DNA of 64,000 nt from Pseudomonadota bacterium (GCA_020160755.1 JAIUPN010000014.1:62001-126000); one strand, 5' to 3'; shown: positions 25,702 through 33,387, counted from the first letter of the stretch. Notes: generated by a model from the letters alone, not told the origin. A program made the numbers and translations.

Positions 25702-26051
25702 GACGCTTTCGCCGCGAGTTTCTTCGCCGCGCGCTTCAGCGCCGAATCGAGATGCTCGCCGAGCTCGGCGAAGACGATGTCGTTGCCGCCCGGCCGCCCG
25801 ATCAGCACATGGTCGGCGCCCGCGATTCCCGATTCGGGCAAAGCGGCGCGGCACAAGGCGCGCAGCCGCCGCTTCATCCGGTTGCGCGTGACGGCGTTGC
25901 CGACCTTCTTGCTGACGGTATAGCCAATGCCCAGCGAATCGTCGCCGTCGCCGCGCTGGCGGACGAGCAGGACAAAGCCGGGCATGGGAAAGCGAAGGCC
26001 ACGGTTCGCGGCCAGAAATTCGCTGCGTTTTGAAAGCGTTCGCACCAGCAT
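25698..26051 (-). CDS. rnpA: Ribonuclease P protein component
   Basis: Small basic protein that supports RNase P RNA in removing 5' leaders of pre-tRNA. The 117-residue chain starts MLVRTLSKRSEFLAANRGLR and contains the RNR signature VSKKVGNAVTRNRMKRRLRAL. The frame is open far upstream through rpmH; the start is fixed by the family N-terminus and by the position 23 bases after the rpmH stop. Confidence 0.95.
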   Translation of the reverse strand: MLVRTLSKRSEFLAANRGLRFPMPGFVLLVRQRGDGDDSLGIGYTVSKKVGNAVTRNRMKRRLRALCRAALPESGIAGADHVLIGRPGGNDIVFAELGEHLDSALKRAAKKLAAKAS

Positions 26052-26074
26052 GACTGGCGCAGAAGCGTCAGCGA

Positions 26075-26209
26075 TCAGGCCGACAGCTTCTTGCGGCCCT
26101 GGGCGCGGCGGTTGGCGAGAACCTTGCGGCCGCCGACAGTCGCCTTGCGGGCGCGGAAACCGTGGCGACGCTTGCGAACGAGGCGGCTCGGTTGATAGGT
26201 ACGCTTCAT
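26075..26209 (-). CDS. rpmH: 50S ribosomal protein L34
   Basis: A 44-codon gene: the product begins MKRTYQPSRLVRKRRHGFRA and ends GRKKLSA, the standard bL34 sequence, with 20 Arg/Lys residues. It is directly upstream of rnpA as in nearly all bacteria. The ATG is preceded by GGGGATACCGCG. It is too short for usual ORF cut-offs and easily missed. Confidence 0.97.
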   Translation of the reverse strand: MKRTYQPSRLVRKRRHGFRARKATVGGRKVLANRRAQGRKKLSA

Positions 26210-26240
26210 CGCGGTATCCCCAAATTCTCTTTAAAGGCTC

Positions 26241-26272
26241 TAACAGAAAAGGGCCGCCAAACGTGGGCGGCC
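26241..26272 (-). terminator. Terminator-like hairpin upstream of rpmH
   Basis: On the minus strand GGCCGCC (26272-26266) and GGCGGCC (26258-26252) enclose a 7-base loop and are followed by CTTTTCTGTT. It lies between the PGPGW gene and rpmH. It could end upstream transcription or act as a leader attenuator, because a promoter-like motif lies on its upstream side. Confidence 0.6.
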
Positions 26273-26285
26273 ACTGATGGAGGCG

Positions 26286-26314
26286 CGGATAAGCGAGAGT
26301 CGGCGCAAAGTCAA
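26286..26314 (-). promoter_or_regulatory. Promoter-like motif upstream of rpmH
   Basis: On the minus strand TTGACT (26314-26309) and TATCCG (26291-26286) have a 17-base spacer. Transcription would start near 26279, immediately before the terminator-like hairpin at 26272-26241, so either the hairpin is leader structure or this is not the main rpmH promoter. Confidence 0.4.
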
Positions 26315-26373
26315 TCGCTCCCGATCGCTCTTGGCGATCAATCGCCCCCGATCGTTCTTGGCGATCAATCGCC
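26312..26373. repeat. 27-bp tandem repeat, 2.3 copies
   Basis: Two 27-base units (26312-26338 and 26339-26365) differ at two positions, followed by 8 bases of a third. Each unit contains the palindrome GATCGC/GCGATC (second copy GATCGT/GCGATC) that can form a small hairpin. It overlaps the stop codon of the PGPGW gene and the -35 box of the putative rpmH promoter. Confidence 0.8.
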
Positions 26374-26715
26374 ATCGCGGCGGCTTTCCGGTGCCTTGCC
26401 ACGAAATGCTGCGGACTTCATCGCGTCGAGGGCCGCGCGTTCGCGCTTTCGCGCCGCGCTCGCACGCTGCATCACGCGGTCGGTCCACGCGGCATAGCGC
26501 GGGTGACGCCATTTGAAGCGCACATAGATGCGTTTCGCCCACGCGCTGTTCTGGAGGCACAGCATCAGGCCGAGCGGGAAGAGGATGATGAAGCCGGGGC
26601 CCGGCAAAATGCCCACGATCGGCGAGATTGCCATCATCACGACGCCGAGGATGAACAGCGCCAGCCGGACCTGCGCGGTCGATCGCAATCGCTGATAGAG
26701 GCTCCGCTTCGCCAT
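26365..26715 (-). CDS. PGPGW-type small transmembrane protein
   Basis: A 116-residue protein with two adjacent hydrophobic segments flanking the conserved ILPGPGFIILFPLGL motif, and basic ends (MAKRSLYQRLR; RASAARKRERAA). It belongs to the putative transmembrane protein PGPGW group, of unknown function. The last codons and stop are made by the first bases of the 27-bp tandem repeat, so the C-terminus (SRRDGD) may be variable between strains. Confidence 0.7.
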   Translation of the reverse strand: MAKRSLYQRLRSTAQVRLALFILGVVMMAISPIVGILPGPGFIILFPLGLMLCLQNSAWAKRIYVRFKWRHPRYAAWTDRVMQRASAARKRERAALDAMKSAAFRGKAPESRRDGD

Positions 26716-26780
26716 GGAGCGCGATGTGGGGGAGGGTGCGGCGTGTTACAAGGGTAAAGCAGCGCCGACGCGATGCCACG

Positions 26781-27575
26781 TCAGTTGAGCGTGACGAAAC
26801 GTGCCATATCGTCGCGCGTCAGATAGCGGACGTCGTCGAACGGGGTGCTGTTGGTCAGCGCGTAAAAGGCGCGTGCCTTGGCGGTATCCATGCCCATTTC
26901 GCGGTAATAGCCGAGATACTCGGCATGCACCGGATCGTTGGCGGGATAATCATTCGCCTCGCGGCCATATTCGTCGGCCCAGCTATGGACGCCAAATTCG
27001 GCGTCGGGCGCGGCGCGGCGGGTCACCCCGGCGAGCCACAGCTCGACCGCGCCCGAGCGGATCGAGCCGCCTGCGGGAACGATTGTTTCCATGCCCGCGC
27101 GGCGGACTGCGCGCGCGAGGATCAGGTTCGCCGCTTCGTCGAGGCTGCCCGGGCAATCGACCATTTCGAGCCGCTTGAGTCCCGGCCAGGCGGCGAGCAT
27201 CGCGGCGAACTGGCGCGGGGTCGCCGAGGTGACATCGCCCGCCATGCGAACGGTCGTGCCGTCGATCACCGAAAAGGGACCATAGGTCGCTTTCGCATGG
27301 CCGAGCGTCGCGAGCGCGGCATGTGGCGCATAGCGGCGGGTCGCGGCGAAATCGGCGTCCTCGGCGAGCGCTTCGTCATCGAGGAGCGCGGCGTCCTCGT
27401 CGATATAGTCGACGCCGCCATCATCCTCGGCGTCCTCGTAGGTCCATGTCACAGTCGTGGTGGTGACGGTCACCACCTGCTGCGCGTGCGCCGGCGCGAA
27501 CGCCAGCACCGCCGCGAGCGCGGCGACGATGAGCGTACGGGCAAAGGCGTACATAGGGGCGGACGGCGAAACCAT
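26781..27575 (-). CDS. Secreted ClpP/crotonase-fold-like protein
   Basis: The 264-residue precursor has a Sec signal peptide (cleavage near AHAQQ), an Asp/Glu-rich stretch (EDAEDDGGVDYIDEDAALLDD, about residues 47-70) and then a fold resembling periplasmic ClpP-like proteins: DVTSATPRQFAAML, LEMVDCPGSLDEAANLILARA, ETIVPAGGSIRSGAVELWLAG and AEFGVHSWAD. The usual CASAC segment after GGS is replaced by IRSGAVE, so peptidase activity is uncertain. The first ATG is kept because GAAGGCGGACGC precedes it; another lies at 27554. Confidence 0.6.
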   Translation of the reverse strand: MVSPSAPMYAFARTLIVAALAAVLAFAPAHAQQVVTVTTTTVTWTYEDAEDDGGVDYIDEDAALLDDEALAEDADFAATRRYAPHAALATLGHAKATYGPFSVIDGTTVRMAGDVTSATPRQFAAMLAAWPGLKRLEMVDCPGSLDEAANLILARAVRRAGMETIVPAGGSIRSGAVELWLAGVTRRAAPDAEFGVHSWADEYGREANDYPANDPVHAEYLGYYREMGMDTAKARAFYALTNSTPFDDVRYLTRDDMARFVTLN

Positions 27576-27660
27576 GCGTCCGCCTTCGCGCGTGCGCGCC
27601 TATCAAATGGCGAACGGGCAGCGTCAGCGCGCCGTTAACCCCGTTCCGGGACACGCGCCT

Positions 27661-28314
27661 TCAGTCGCGGTCGGGCGCGCCGAGCGGGAAATAGGCCCGG
27701 TACGGCCGCGCGTCCTCGACGCAGCGCGATATCGTCGGATGCGCGAGCAGCCGCGCGCGATAGGCGCGCAGATTCTCGTGTTTATCCGGGATCTGATGCA
27801 CCCAGTCGGCGTAGAAGAGCGACGGCGCTGCCGCGCAATCGGCGAGAGTGAAGCCATAGGGCGTCGCCCAGCCGCCGCCCGCCAGCTCCTTGTCGAGCCA
27901 GCCATAGATGGTCTCGAGCTTCGCTTTCGCGCCATCGACGATCGATTGCACATGGCCGCCCGGACCGCGGATGGCGTCGTTCACAACATGCTGCATCTGG
28001 CCCATCACATGATTGTCGAACACCCGGTCGAACAGCCGGACTTTCAGCGCTGCCTCGAAATCCTCGGGTATCAGGCGCGGTTCGGGCACCAGCCGGTCGA
28101 GATATTCGATGATGATCGACGATTCGAACCAGGGCACGCCGTCGTGGACGAGCAGCGGGAACTGCCCGACCGGCCAGTGTGCCCTGAGTTCGGGCATATG
28201 GTCGGGAAACGCCGGATCGACCGAGCGGTAATCGAATTCGATCCCCTTCTCATAGAGCGCGATCAGCACCTTCCATGTGTAGGACGAAAAGGGGTGGCCA
28301 TAAGTGATCAGCAT
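27661..28314 (-). CDS. Glutathione S-transferase family protein
   Basis: A 217-residue GST with the N-terminal domain MLITYGHPFSSYTWKVLIAL and the glutathione-binding QFPLLVHDGVPWFESSIIIEYL (cis-Pro and ES pair), and a helical C-terminal domain (GFTLADCAAAPSLFYADW with the N-capping box). Its ATG overlaps the stop of the upstream membrane protein gene by one base. It is the last gene of the 27.6-35.2 kb module; substrate unknown. Confidence 0.88.
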   Translation of the reverse strand: MLITYGHPFSSYTWKVLIALYEKGIEFDYRSVDPAFPDHMPELRAHWPVGQFPLLVHDGVPWFESSIIIEYLDRLVPEPRLIPEDFEAALKVRLFDRVFDNHVMGQMQHVVNDAIRGPGGHVQSIVDGAKAKLETIYGWLDKELAGGGWATPYGFTLADCAAAPSLFYADWVHQIPDKHENLRAYRARLLAHPTISRCVEDARPYRAYFPLGAPDRD

Positions 28315-28766
28315 CAATTGCTTCCTTTGCGCGTCAGCCAGGCGAGCGGCCAGCCGACGAAGAATATATGCGGAAAGAGCGCGATCGCACCCTTGGTGAG
28401 GTCGGTCGGCGGGAAAGGAATTCCGAAGCGCAGCGGCAGCACGATCCCGTTCATGATGACATAGAGCAGTAGCCCGTAGAGCGTGCCGGTCAGCCACCAC
28501 GGCCATGCGGTGAGCGCGGACCAGCGCCGCGCGACGAAGAACCACGCCGCGACCATCGCGCCCATGATCGCGAAGTGCGTCGCGAGGCCCGCGATATCGC
28601 CGCCGATGCCCCATCGCTGCGCGCCGTCGCCGAACGGCCCGCTCGCAACCGCGTGGAGCATCGAGGAGACGGTGCCGCCGCGCAGCACGCTCGACACCGC
28701 CGCATAGACGATGTCGAGCGTACCGCAGAGCGCCCATGCGAAGAGCGCCGGGCTACGCCGCGCCAA
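28314..28766 (-). CDS. Four-helix membrane protein of unknown function
   Basis: A 150-residue protein with four hydrophobic segments (for example FAWALCGTLDIVYAAVSSVL, AIMGAMVAAWFFVARRW, WPWWLTGTLYGLLLYVIMNG, LFPHIFFVGWPLAWL). It resembles small YagU-like/DUF1440-type membrane proteins, but I cannot assign a family safely. It overlaps the preceding VOC gene by 14 bases and the following GST gene by one. Confidence 0.7.
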   Translation of the reverse strand: MARRSPALFAWALCGTLDIVYAAVSSVLRGGTVSSMLHAVASGPFGDGAQRWGIGGDIAGLATHFAIMGAMVAAWFFVARRWSALTAWPWWLTGTLYGLLLYVIMNGIVLPLRFGIPFPPTDLTKGAIALFPHIFFVGWPLAWLTRKGSN

Positions 28767-29268
28767 CGGCTTCGCCCCGCACCGCGGCCTCGATCTTCGC
28801 GATGTCGATCTTCTTCATCGTCATCATCGCTTCGAATGCGCGCTTGGCGGCGGCGGGGTCGCCGCCCATCGCCGCGTCGGTCAGCGCGCGCGGGGTGATC
28901 TGCCAGTTCAATCCCCATTTGTCCTTGCACCAGCCGCACATGCTTTCCGCGCCGCCATTGCCGACGATCGCGTTCCAGTAGCGGTCGGTTTCTTCCTGCG
29001 TATCGGTGTGGACCTGAAAGGAAAAGGCCTCGCTATGTTTGAAGGCGGGGCCCCCGTTGAGCCCGACGCACGGGATTCCCAGCACGGTGAAGTCGACCGT
29101 CAGCACGTCGCCTTCCTTGCCGCTGGGATTGTCGCTCGGCGACCGGTGCACCGCACCCACGCTGCTGTCGGGGAAGGTCGCGGCATAGAATTTCGCGGCT
29201 TCCTCGGCATCCTTGTCGTACCAGAGGCAGAGGCTCACGGGCTGGCTTGTCGGTTGGTTCGTCATCAT
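28753..29268 (-). CDS. VOC superfamily protein, PhnB-like
   Basis: A 171-residue protein of the PhnB/3-demethylubiquinone methyltransferase-like VOC group: CLWYDKDAEEAAKFYAATFPDS opens the first beta-alpha-beta unit, and GGPAFKHSEAFSFQVHTDTQEETDRYWNA-type text follows (here split as PAFKHSEAFSFQV and EETDRYWNAIVG). The typical CGWCKDKWGLNWQITP motif is present. Despite old names these proteins are not methyltransferases. Start ATGATG with AGGAG just upstream. Confidence 0.85.
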   Translation of the reverse strand: MMTNQPTSQPVSLCLWYDKDAEEAAKFYAATFPDSSVGAVHRSPSDNPSGKEGDVLTVDFTVLGIPCVGLNGGPAFKHSEAFSFQVHTDTQEETDRYWNAIVGNGGAESMCGWCKDKWGLNWQITPRALTDAAMGGDPAAAKRAFEAMMTMKKIDIAKIEAAVRGEAVGAA

Positions 29269-29678
29269 TTCTCTCCTTTGATGGGCCCGCCGATCGACCA
29301 TTGATGGCCGAACGGATCTTTCACCTGGGCATAGCGGTCCCCCCAGAACATATTGTCGAGCGGCATGACGACGCTTGCGCCCGCGGCGACCGCGCGCTCG
29401 AACCACGCGTCGGCATCGTCGACCTGCAAGTGCAGGGTCACGCCATCGGGTTTGCCCGATGGTTCGCTGACATATTCGGGAAATTCGTCGTGCATCATCA
29501 GCGACGCGCCGTTGATCGTCAGATGCGCGTGCATCAACCGGACGCCGTCGTCGGCGGGTACGCGCATATTCTCGGTCGCGCCGAACGCCTTGATATAGAA
29601 ATCGATCGCCTCGCTCGCGCGCTTGTCGGCGATCGCTATGTGGGGCGTGAGGCCGGTCGTCGGACCCTGGTTGTCCAT
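29265..29678 (-). CDS. VOC superfamily (glyoxalase/bleomycin-resistance-like) protein
   Basis: The 137-residue protein has the PhnB-type glyoxalase fold: TPHIAIADKRASEAIDFYIKAF, LMHAHLTINGASLMMHDEFPE and GDRYAQVKDPFGHQWSIGG at the end, with the metal-ligand-like His/Glu positions. Function unknown, probably a small-molecule binding or isomerising enzyme. AGGAGACAGACG precedes the ATG. It overlaps the next gene start by 4 bases. Confidence 0.85.
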   Translation of the reverse strand: MDNQGPTTGLTPHIAIADKRASEAIDFYIKAFGATENMRVPADDGVRLMHAHLTINGASLMMHDEFPEYVSEPSGKPDGVTLHLQVDDADAWFERAVAAGASVVMPLDNMFWGDRYAQVKDPFGHQWSIGGPIKGEK

Positions 29679-29691
29679 CGTCTGTCTCCTG

Positions 29692-30486
29692 CTATTTGCG
29701 CGGGCCGACGAAACCGACCGGCGCGCCCTGCGGGTCGATCGCGTTCATCGCATATTCGCCGCCGGGGATTTCCATCGGTTCGTTGGTGACGGTGCCGCCA
29801 TGCGCTTTCACCGCGGCAAGCGCGCGGTTGATATCGTCGACGCCGATGTAGAAATTCCACACCGGCACCGGATAGCCCTCCATCAGCGGCATCACCGCGC
29901 CGATGCCGACGTCGCCGCGCTGGAGGAAGCGGTACGCGCCGAGCTCGCCCATCGGCATCTCGCCTTCCTGTCCCCAGCCGAAATGCTTCTGGTAAAAGGC
30001 GATGGCAGCGTCGGGGTCGCTCGTCGCAAGCTCGTTCCAGCGCACCCGCTGCGCCTCGGTAACCGAAAAGACGTCGCTTTCCATGCCCTCGGCGCCTTCG
30101 GGCGGCTTCGGATCCATGACGTAGAAGGGCGCGCCCTGCGGGTCGGTGACCATCGCGATGCGCCCGACGGGAATATCCATCGGCGGCATCTGCACTGCGC
30201 CGCCGTCGGCCTTGATCGCCGCGACCGCGGTATCGACGTCGCCGACGTGAAGATAGCCGATCCAGACCGGCCGCGCGCCGCCCGCGATCATGTCGGAATT
30301 GAGCGCGAGCACACCGCCGGCATGGCCGCCGTCGCTACGCCCGATCATGCGATAATCGACGCCGCCAGCGGTCTGCTCGCCGGTGTCGGCGATCGTCCAG
30401 CCGACGACTGGTCCGTAAAAGCGCGCCGCACCCGCGGGGTCGGGGGTCATCAGTTCGTACCAGATGAAGTTCGATGCCTTATTCAT
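29692..30486 (-). CDS. Two-domain VOC protein
   Basis: A 264-residue protein made of two glyoxalase-like domains in tandem. The first starts with FIWYELMTPDPAGAARFYGPV and ends with IAMVTDPQGAPFYVM; the second starts with WNELATSDPDAAIAFYQKHFGW and ends with EYAMNAIDPQGAPVGFVG. This layout matches the CFP-30/hydroxylase-type VOC proteins of actinobacteria and sphingomonads; the reaction is unknown. The start is fixed by GAGGAGAGCGACG before the ATG. Confidence 0.87.
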   Translation of the reverse strand: MNKASNFIWYELMTPDPAGAARFYGPVVGWTIADTGEQTAGGVDYRMIGRSDGGHAGGVLALNSDMIAGGARPVWIGYLHVGDVDTAVAAIKADGGAVQMPPMDIPVGRIAMVTDPQGAPFYVMDPKPPEGAEGMESDVFSVTEAQRVRWNELATSDPDAAIAFYQKHFGWGQEGEMPMGELGAYRFLQRGDVGIGAVMPLMEGYPVPVWNFYIGVDDINRALAAVKAHGGTVTNEPMEIPGGEYAMNAIDPQGAPVGFVGPRK

Positions 30487-30562
30487 CGTCGCTCTCCTCG
30501 TTGGTGTCAGTCGATCGGGCCTCGAAACCGGTCGCCGCCGGGCAAGTGCATAGTGCGGGCCA

Positions 30563-31120
30563 TCACATATTTTGCGCAAACCCCTTCGTCGCTTCGATCG
30601 GCGGCGCGCGAAAGCCCATCGCGGCCCATGCCGTCAGCAGCCGCCACATGAACTTGCCCGACGGCGTCCGGTAATTGGGAATGTCGCCCGGCAACTCGAC
30701 GCCTTCGGGTCGGTCGCCGACGATCGTCCGCATCTCGGCCGGCGGGCGCTCATCCTCCGGGATGCGTCCCGAATAGACGCTCAGCCAATGCCCCTTGGTG
30801 AATTCGAGCGCGACCGGCGAGTTGCAGCAACGCGCCACGAACCGCCGCGTCGGCGAATCGGGTTTCAGCCGATGTTCTTCGAGCCGCTCCGATCCCGACA
30901 GCCATTCGATACGATCCTTGCGCATCAGGACATAGGGCGTCCCGCCGTCGCTGCCCACGACACCGGGTGCGCCGGGCGCCGAGGCAAAAGCCCGTCCCGC
31001 CGTCTGGCAGCTATGGCAATAACAGGTCGCCGCCATGATCGGCTTGCCGGTGAGTTCGAGCGTCACCGCGCCGCACTGGCAGGAGGCGGTCCGCATTTTG
31101 GTTTCTTGCGTGCCGGGCAT
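30563..31120 (-). CDS. GFA (glutathione-dependent formaldehyde-activating)-type zinc protein
   Basis: The 185-residue protein has the Zn-binding cysteines of the GFA/DUF6151 type: ASCQCGAVTLELTGKP, CYCHSCQTAG and ARCCNSPVALEF. Members bind zinc and sometimes glutathione; real formaldehyde activity is rarely shown. The start at MPGTQETK is preferred because GGAGAGACCA precedes it; an ATG at 31096 has no ribosome site. A REP-like repeat pair begins 15 bases upstream of the ATG. Confidence 0.8.
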   Translation of the reverse strand: MPGTQETKMRTASCQCGAVTLELTGKPIMAATCYCHSCQTAGRAFASAPGAPGVVGSDGGTPYVLMRKDRIEWLSGSERLEEHRLKPDSPTRRFVARCCNSPVALEFTKGHWLSVYSGRIPEDERPPAEMRTIVGDRPEGVELPGDIPNYRTPSGKFMWRLLTAWAAMGFRAPPIEATKGFAQNM

Positions 31121-31134
31121 TGGTCTCTCCAATG

Positions 31135-31256
31135 CCCCTCCCTTCAGGGGAGGGGCTGGGGTGGGGCCAGCGAGATTGTGCAAGGTCGCTGAGCCCCACC
31201 CGCTACGACCAGCGAACGAGTTCGCAAGTCTTGCTGCCCTCCCCTGAAGGGGAGGG
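31135..31256. repeat. BIME-like pair of inverted REP elements
   Basis: A palindromic CCCTCCCTTCAGGGGAGGGG (31136-31155) and CCCTCCCCTGAAGGGGAGGG (31237-31256) flank a region that itself folds: GGGTGGGGCCAGCGA (31159-31172 area) pairs with TCGCTGAGCCCCACCC (31186-31201), and GCGAACGAGTTCGC (31212-31225) is self-complementary. It fills the gap between the DUF1428 and GFA genes. A single related element lies at 23003. Confidence 0.75.
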
Positions 31257-31264
31257 TGAGAAGG

Positions 31265-31984
31265 TCACGCCTCGACGATCGGTGCAAAACCGCCATAGAT
31301 CATGCGCGCGCCGTCGAACGGGTTGTTCTCGGGATCATGCTTCATCCGCTCGTCGGTCATCATCTTTTCCCAGCCGGCAGTGCGCGCTTCCTTGCTCGGC
31401 CATTCGACCCAGCTGTAGACGACGCTCTCGCCGTCCTTCTTGTGCGCCGCGCGGGCATAGTCGGTGACCTTGCCGTCGGGGACGTCGTCGGCCCACGCTT
31501 CGACGACGCGCGTCGCGCCATAGTCGCGGAACACTTCGGACGCCTTCTCCGCCATCGCGCGATAGGCTTCCTTGTTGCCTTCGGGAACGGGGACGACATA
31601 GCCGTCGACATAGGCTGTCGAGCCAGCGGCCCGATCGTCGACGATCGAATCGAAGCCGCCGATGATCATGCGCTTGCCGTCGAAGGGCATATCGCCGCCC
31701 ATCGCCGCCATGCGCGGGTCGCTCATCATCTTTTCGTTCGCGGCGTCGCGCGTCGCCCGGTCGGGGTATTCGAACCAGCTGAACACGACCGTCTCGTCGT
31801 CCTTTGCCTGCACCGCGCCCTTGAAATCGTTCACCTTGCCGTCGGGGACATCGTCGCCCCAGCATTCGACCATGCGCGCGACACCGAATTCCCTGAACAG
31901 CGGCGCGGCGTCGGCGGCGTGCTTGCGATAGGCTTCCTTGTTGGCGGTTGGCACCGCAACGACAAATCCTTCTACATAGGTCAT
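31265..31984 (-). CDS. Double DUF1428 domain protein
   Basis: The 239-residue product consists of two copies of the ~117-residue DUF1428 domain, a ferredoxin-like alpha+beta dimeric barrel. Repeat 1: YVEGFVVAVPTANKEAYRKH, ECWGDDVPDGKVNDF, FSWFEYPDRATRDAANEKMM, MPFDGKRMIIGGF. Repeat 2: YVDGYVVPVPEGNKEAYRAM, EAWADDVPDGKVTDY, YSWVEWPSKEARTAGWEKMM, NPFDGARMIYGGF. Known members (YbaA type) are single-domain, so this is a fusion that would form the dimer in one chain. AAGGAGAGACAAG precedes the ATG. Confidence 0.88.
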   Translation of the reverse strand: MTYVEGFVVAVPTANKEAYRKHAADAAPLFREFGVARMVECWGDDVPDGKVNDFKGAVQAKDDETVVFSWFEYPDRATRDAANEKMMSDPRMAAMGGDMPFDGKRMIIGGFDSIVDDRAAGSTAYVDGYVVPVPEGNKEAYRAMAEKASEVFRDYGATRVVEAWADDVPDGKVTDYARAAHKKDGESVVYSWVEWPSKEARTAGWEKMMTDERMKHDPENNPFDGARMIYGGFAPIVEA

Positions 31985-32010
31985 CTTGTCTCTCCTTAGG
32001 GGGGTGGGGA

Positions 32011-32685
32011 TCAGGCGGCGGGTGGGCCCGCGTCTTCGCTGAAGGCTGCCAGCTGCGCGTCCATCGCGCGCTGGAAGGCGGGGCGGGCGAGGCAGCGGTC
32101 GAGATAGGCCTGCAACCGCGGCTGCTCGGCGATCAGCCCCGCTTCGACGGCTTCGCGCAGCACGGTGGCCATCGCGATGTCGGCGACGGTGAATTCGCCC
32201 GTCAGATAGTCCTTGTCGCCGATCGCATCGTTGAGGCGGCCGAGCCGGCCCTGGATGAATTCGATCAGGCTCGGGCGACGCAGCTTCGCCCATTCTTCTT
32301 CGGTCGAAAAGATATCGACATTGCCGAGTTCGAACAGCATCGGCTCGACGCTGTTATAAGCGGCGAACAGCCACGCGAGCGTGTTGGCGCGGGCCTGCGG
32401 ATCGCGGGGCATCAGCCGCGCGTCCTTCTCGGCGAGATGGAGCAGGATGGCGCCGCTTTCGAACAGTCGGATACCGCCGTCATTGAGCACCGGCACCTGC
32501 CCCCACGGCTGGAAAAGGAAATGGTCGGCGGGGCGGTTGATCGCGCTGATCAGATGTTCGGCATAGTCGAGCCCGATTTCCTCGCACGCCCAGCGCGGAC
32601 GCAGGTCGCGGACATAGCCGCGCGCGAAATCGGGGACCCAGTCGAAGGCGGTGACTTCTATCTTGCTGTCGGGGTTCACAGGCAT
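32011..32685 (-). CDS. Glutathione S-transferase family protein
   Basis: A 224-residue GST: thioredoxin-like half with RWACEEIGLDYAEHLI and WGQVPVLNDGGIRLFESGAI, and a helical half with GEFTVADIAMATVLREA and ARPAFQRAMDAQL. It is the paralogue of the next gene upstream (same length, conserved VPDFA, GQVPV, LFESGAI/LFETGAI, MPRD/LPRD, NSVEPM blocks), pointing to an old tandem duplication. GAGGAGACATCGCC precedes the ATG. Confidence 0.87.
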   Translation of the reverse strand: MPVNPDSKIEVTAFDWVPDFARGYVRDLRPRWACEEIGLDYAEHLISAINRPADHFLFQPWGQVPVLNDGGIRLFESGAILLHLAEKDARLMPRDPQARANTLAWLFAAYNSVEPMLFELGNVDIFSTEEEWAKLRRPSLIEFIQGRLGRLNDAIGDKDYLTGEFTVADIAMATVLREAVEAGLIAEQPRLQAYLDRCLARPAFQRAMDAQLAAFSEDAGPPAA

Positions 32686-32710
32686 GGCGATGTCTCCTCG
32701 GTTGCGGGGT

Positions 32711-33385
32711 TCAGGCAGGTAGCGGTTCGCCGACCGCGCAGTCGGCCAGATGCGCCGCCATGGCGCTCTGAAAGGCAGGGCGGGCTTTGCCGCGCGCGAC
32801 ATAGGCGGTCAGATTGGGGTACGGCGCCAGCAATTCGGGATTTGCGTTGCGGAGCACATCGACCATCACGATGTCGCCGATCGAAAAATGATCTTCCAGC
32901 CAGTCACGGTCGCCGAGCGCCTCCGACAATCGGGCCAGCCGCTGCTCGGCAAAGGGTTTCGCCGCCTCGATGGCACCGGCGAGCCAGTCGGTGCCCTGTC
33001 CCTTGACGGTCAGCACGACCAGCGTCTGGATCATCGGTTCGACGCTGTTGAGCGCGGCGATCATCCAGCTGATCGCGCGCCCGCGCCCTTTCGCATCGCG
33101 TGGCAACAGCCGTTCGTCGGCTTCGCCGATGTGGATCAGGATCGCCCCCGTTTCGAACAGGGTCAGATCGCCCGCCTTGTAGACCGGAACCTGCCCGAAG
33201 GGTTGATCGGCAAGATAGGCCGGCGCCTTGTCCTCGAAAATGCCGCCGATCAGCCGCATGCGATAGGGCTGGCCGATTTCGTCGAGTGCCCAGCGGACGC
33301 GGATGTCCTTGATGCGCCCGTGGGCGAAATCCGGCACCGATCGGTAGGCGGTGATTTCGGGCACGGCTTGCGTTCGGGCGGCCAT
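32711..33385 (-). CDS. Glutathione S-transferase family protein (tandem paralogue)
   Basis: A 224-residue GST with RVRWALDEIGQPYRMRLI, PFGQVPVYKAGDLTLFETGAI and a helical domain with DHFSIGDIVMVDVLRNA. The start at MAARTQAVPE has GCGGAGCTGATC upstream; an in-frame ATG at 33412 lies within the upstream gene and is rejected. Its stop is 25 bases before its paralogue. Confidence 0.87.
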   Translation of the reverse strand: MAARTQAVPEITAYRSVPDFAHGRIKDIRVRWALDEIGQPYRMRLIGGIFEDKAPAYLADQPFGQVPVYKAGDLTLFETGAILIHIGEADERLLPRDAKGRGRAISWMIAALNSVEPMIQTLVVLTVKGQGTDWLAGAIEAAKPFAEQRLARLSEALGDRDWLEDHFSIGDIVMVDVLRNANPELLAPYPNLTAYVARGKARPAFQSAMAAHLADCAVGEPLPA

Positions 33386-33387
33386 GA

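Noticed and set aside
26312..26373. Repeat array near rpmH considered as CRISPR
   Set aside because: Units are directly adjacent without spacers and only 2.3 copies exist; it is a simple tandem repeat.
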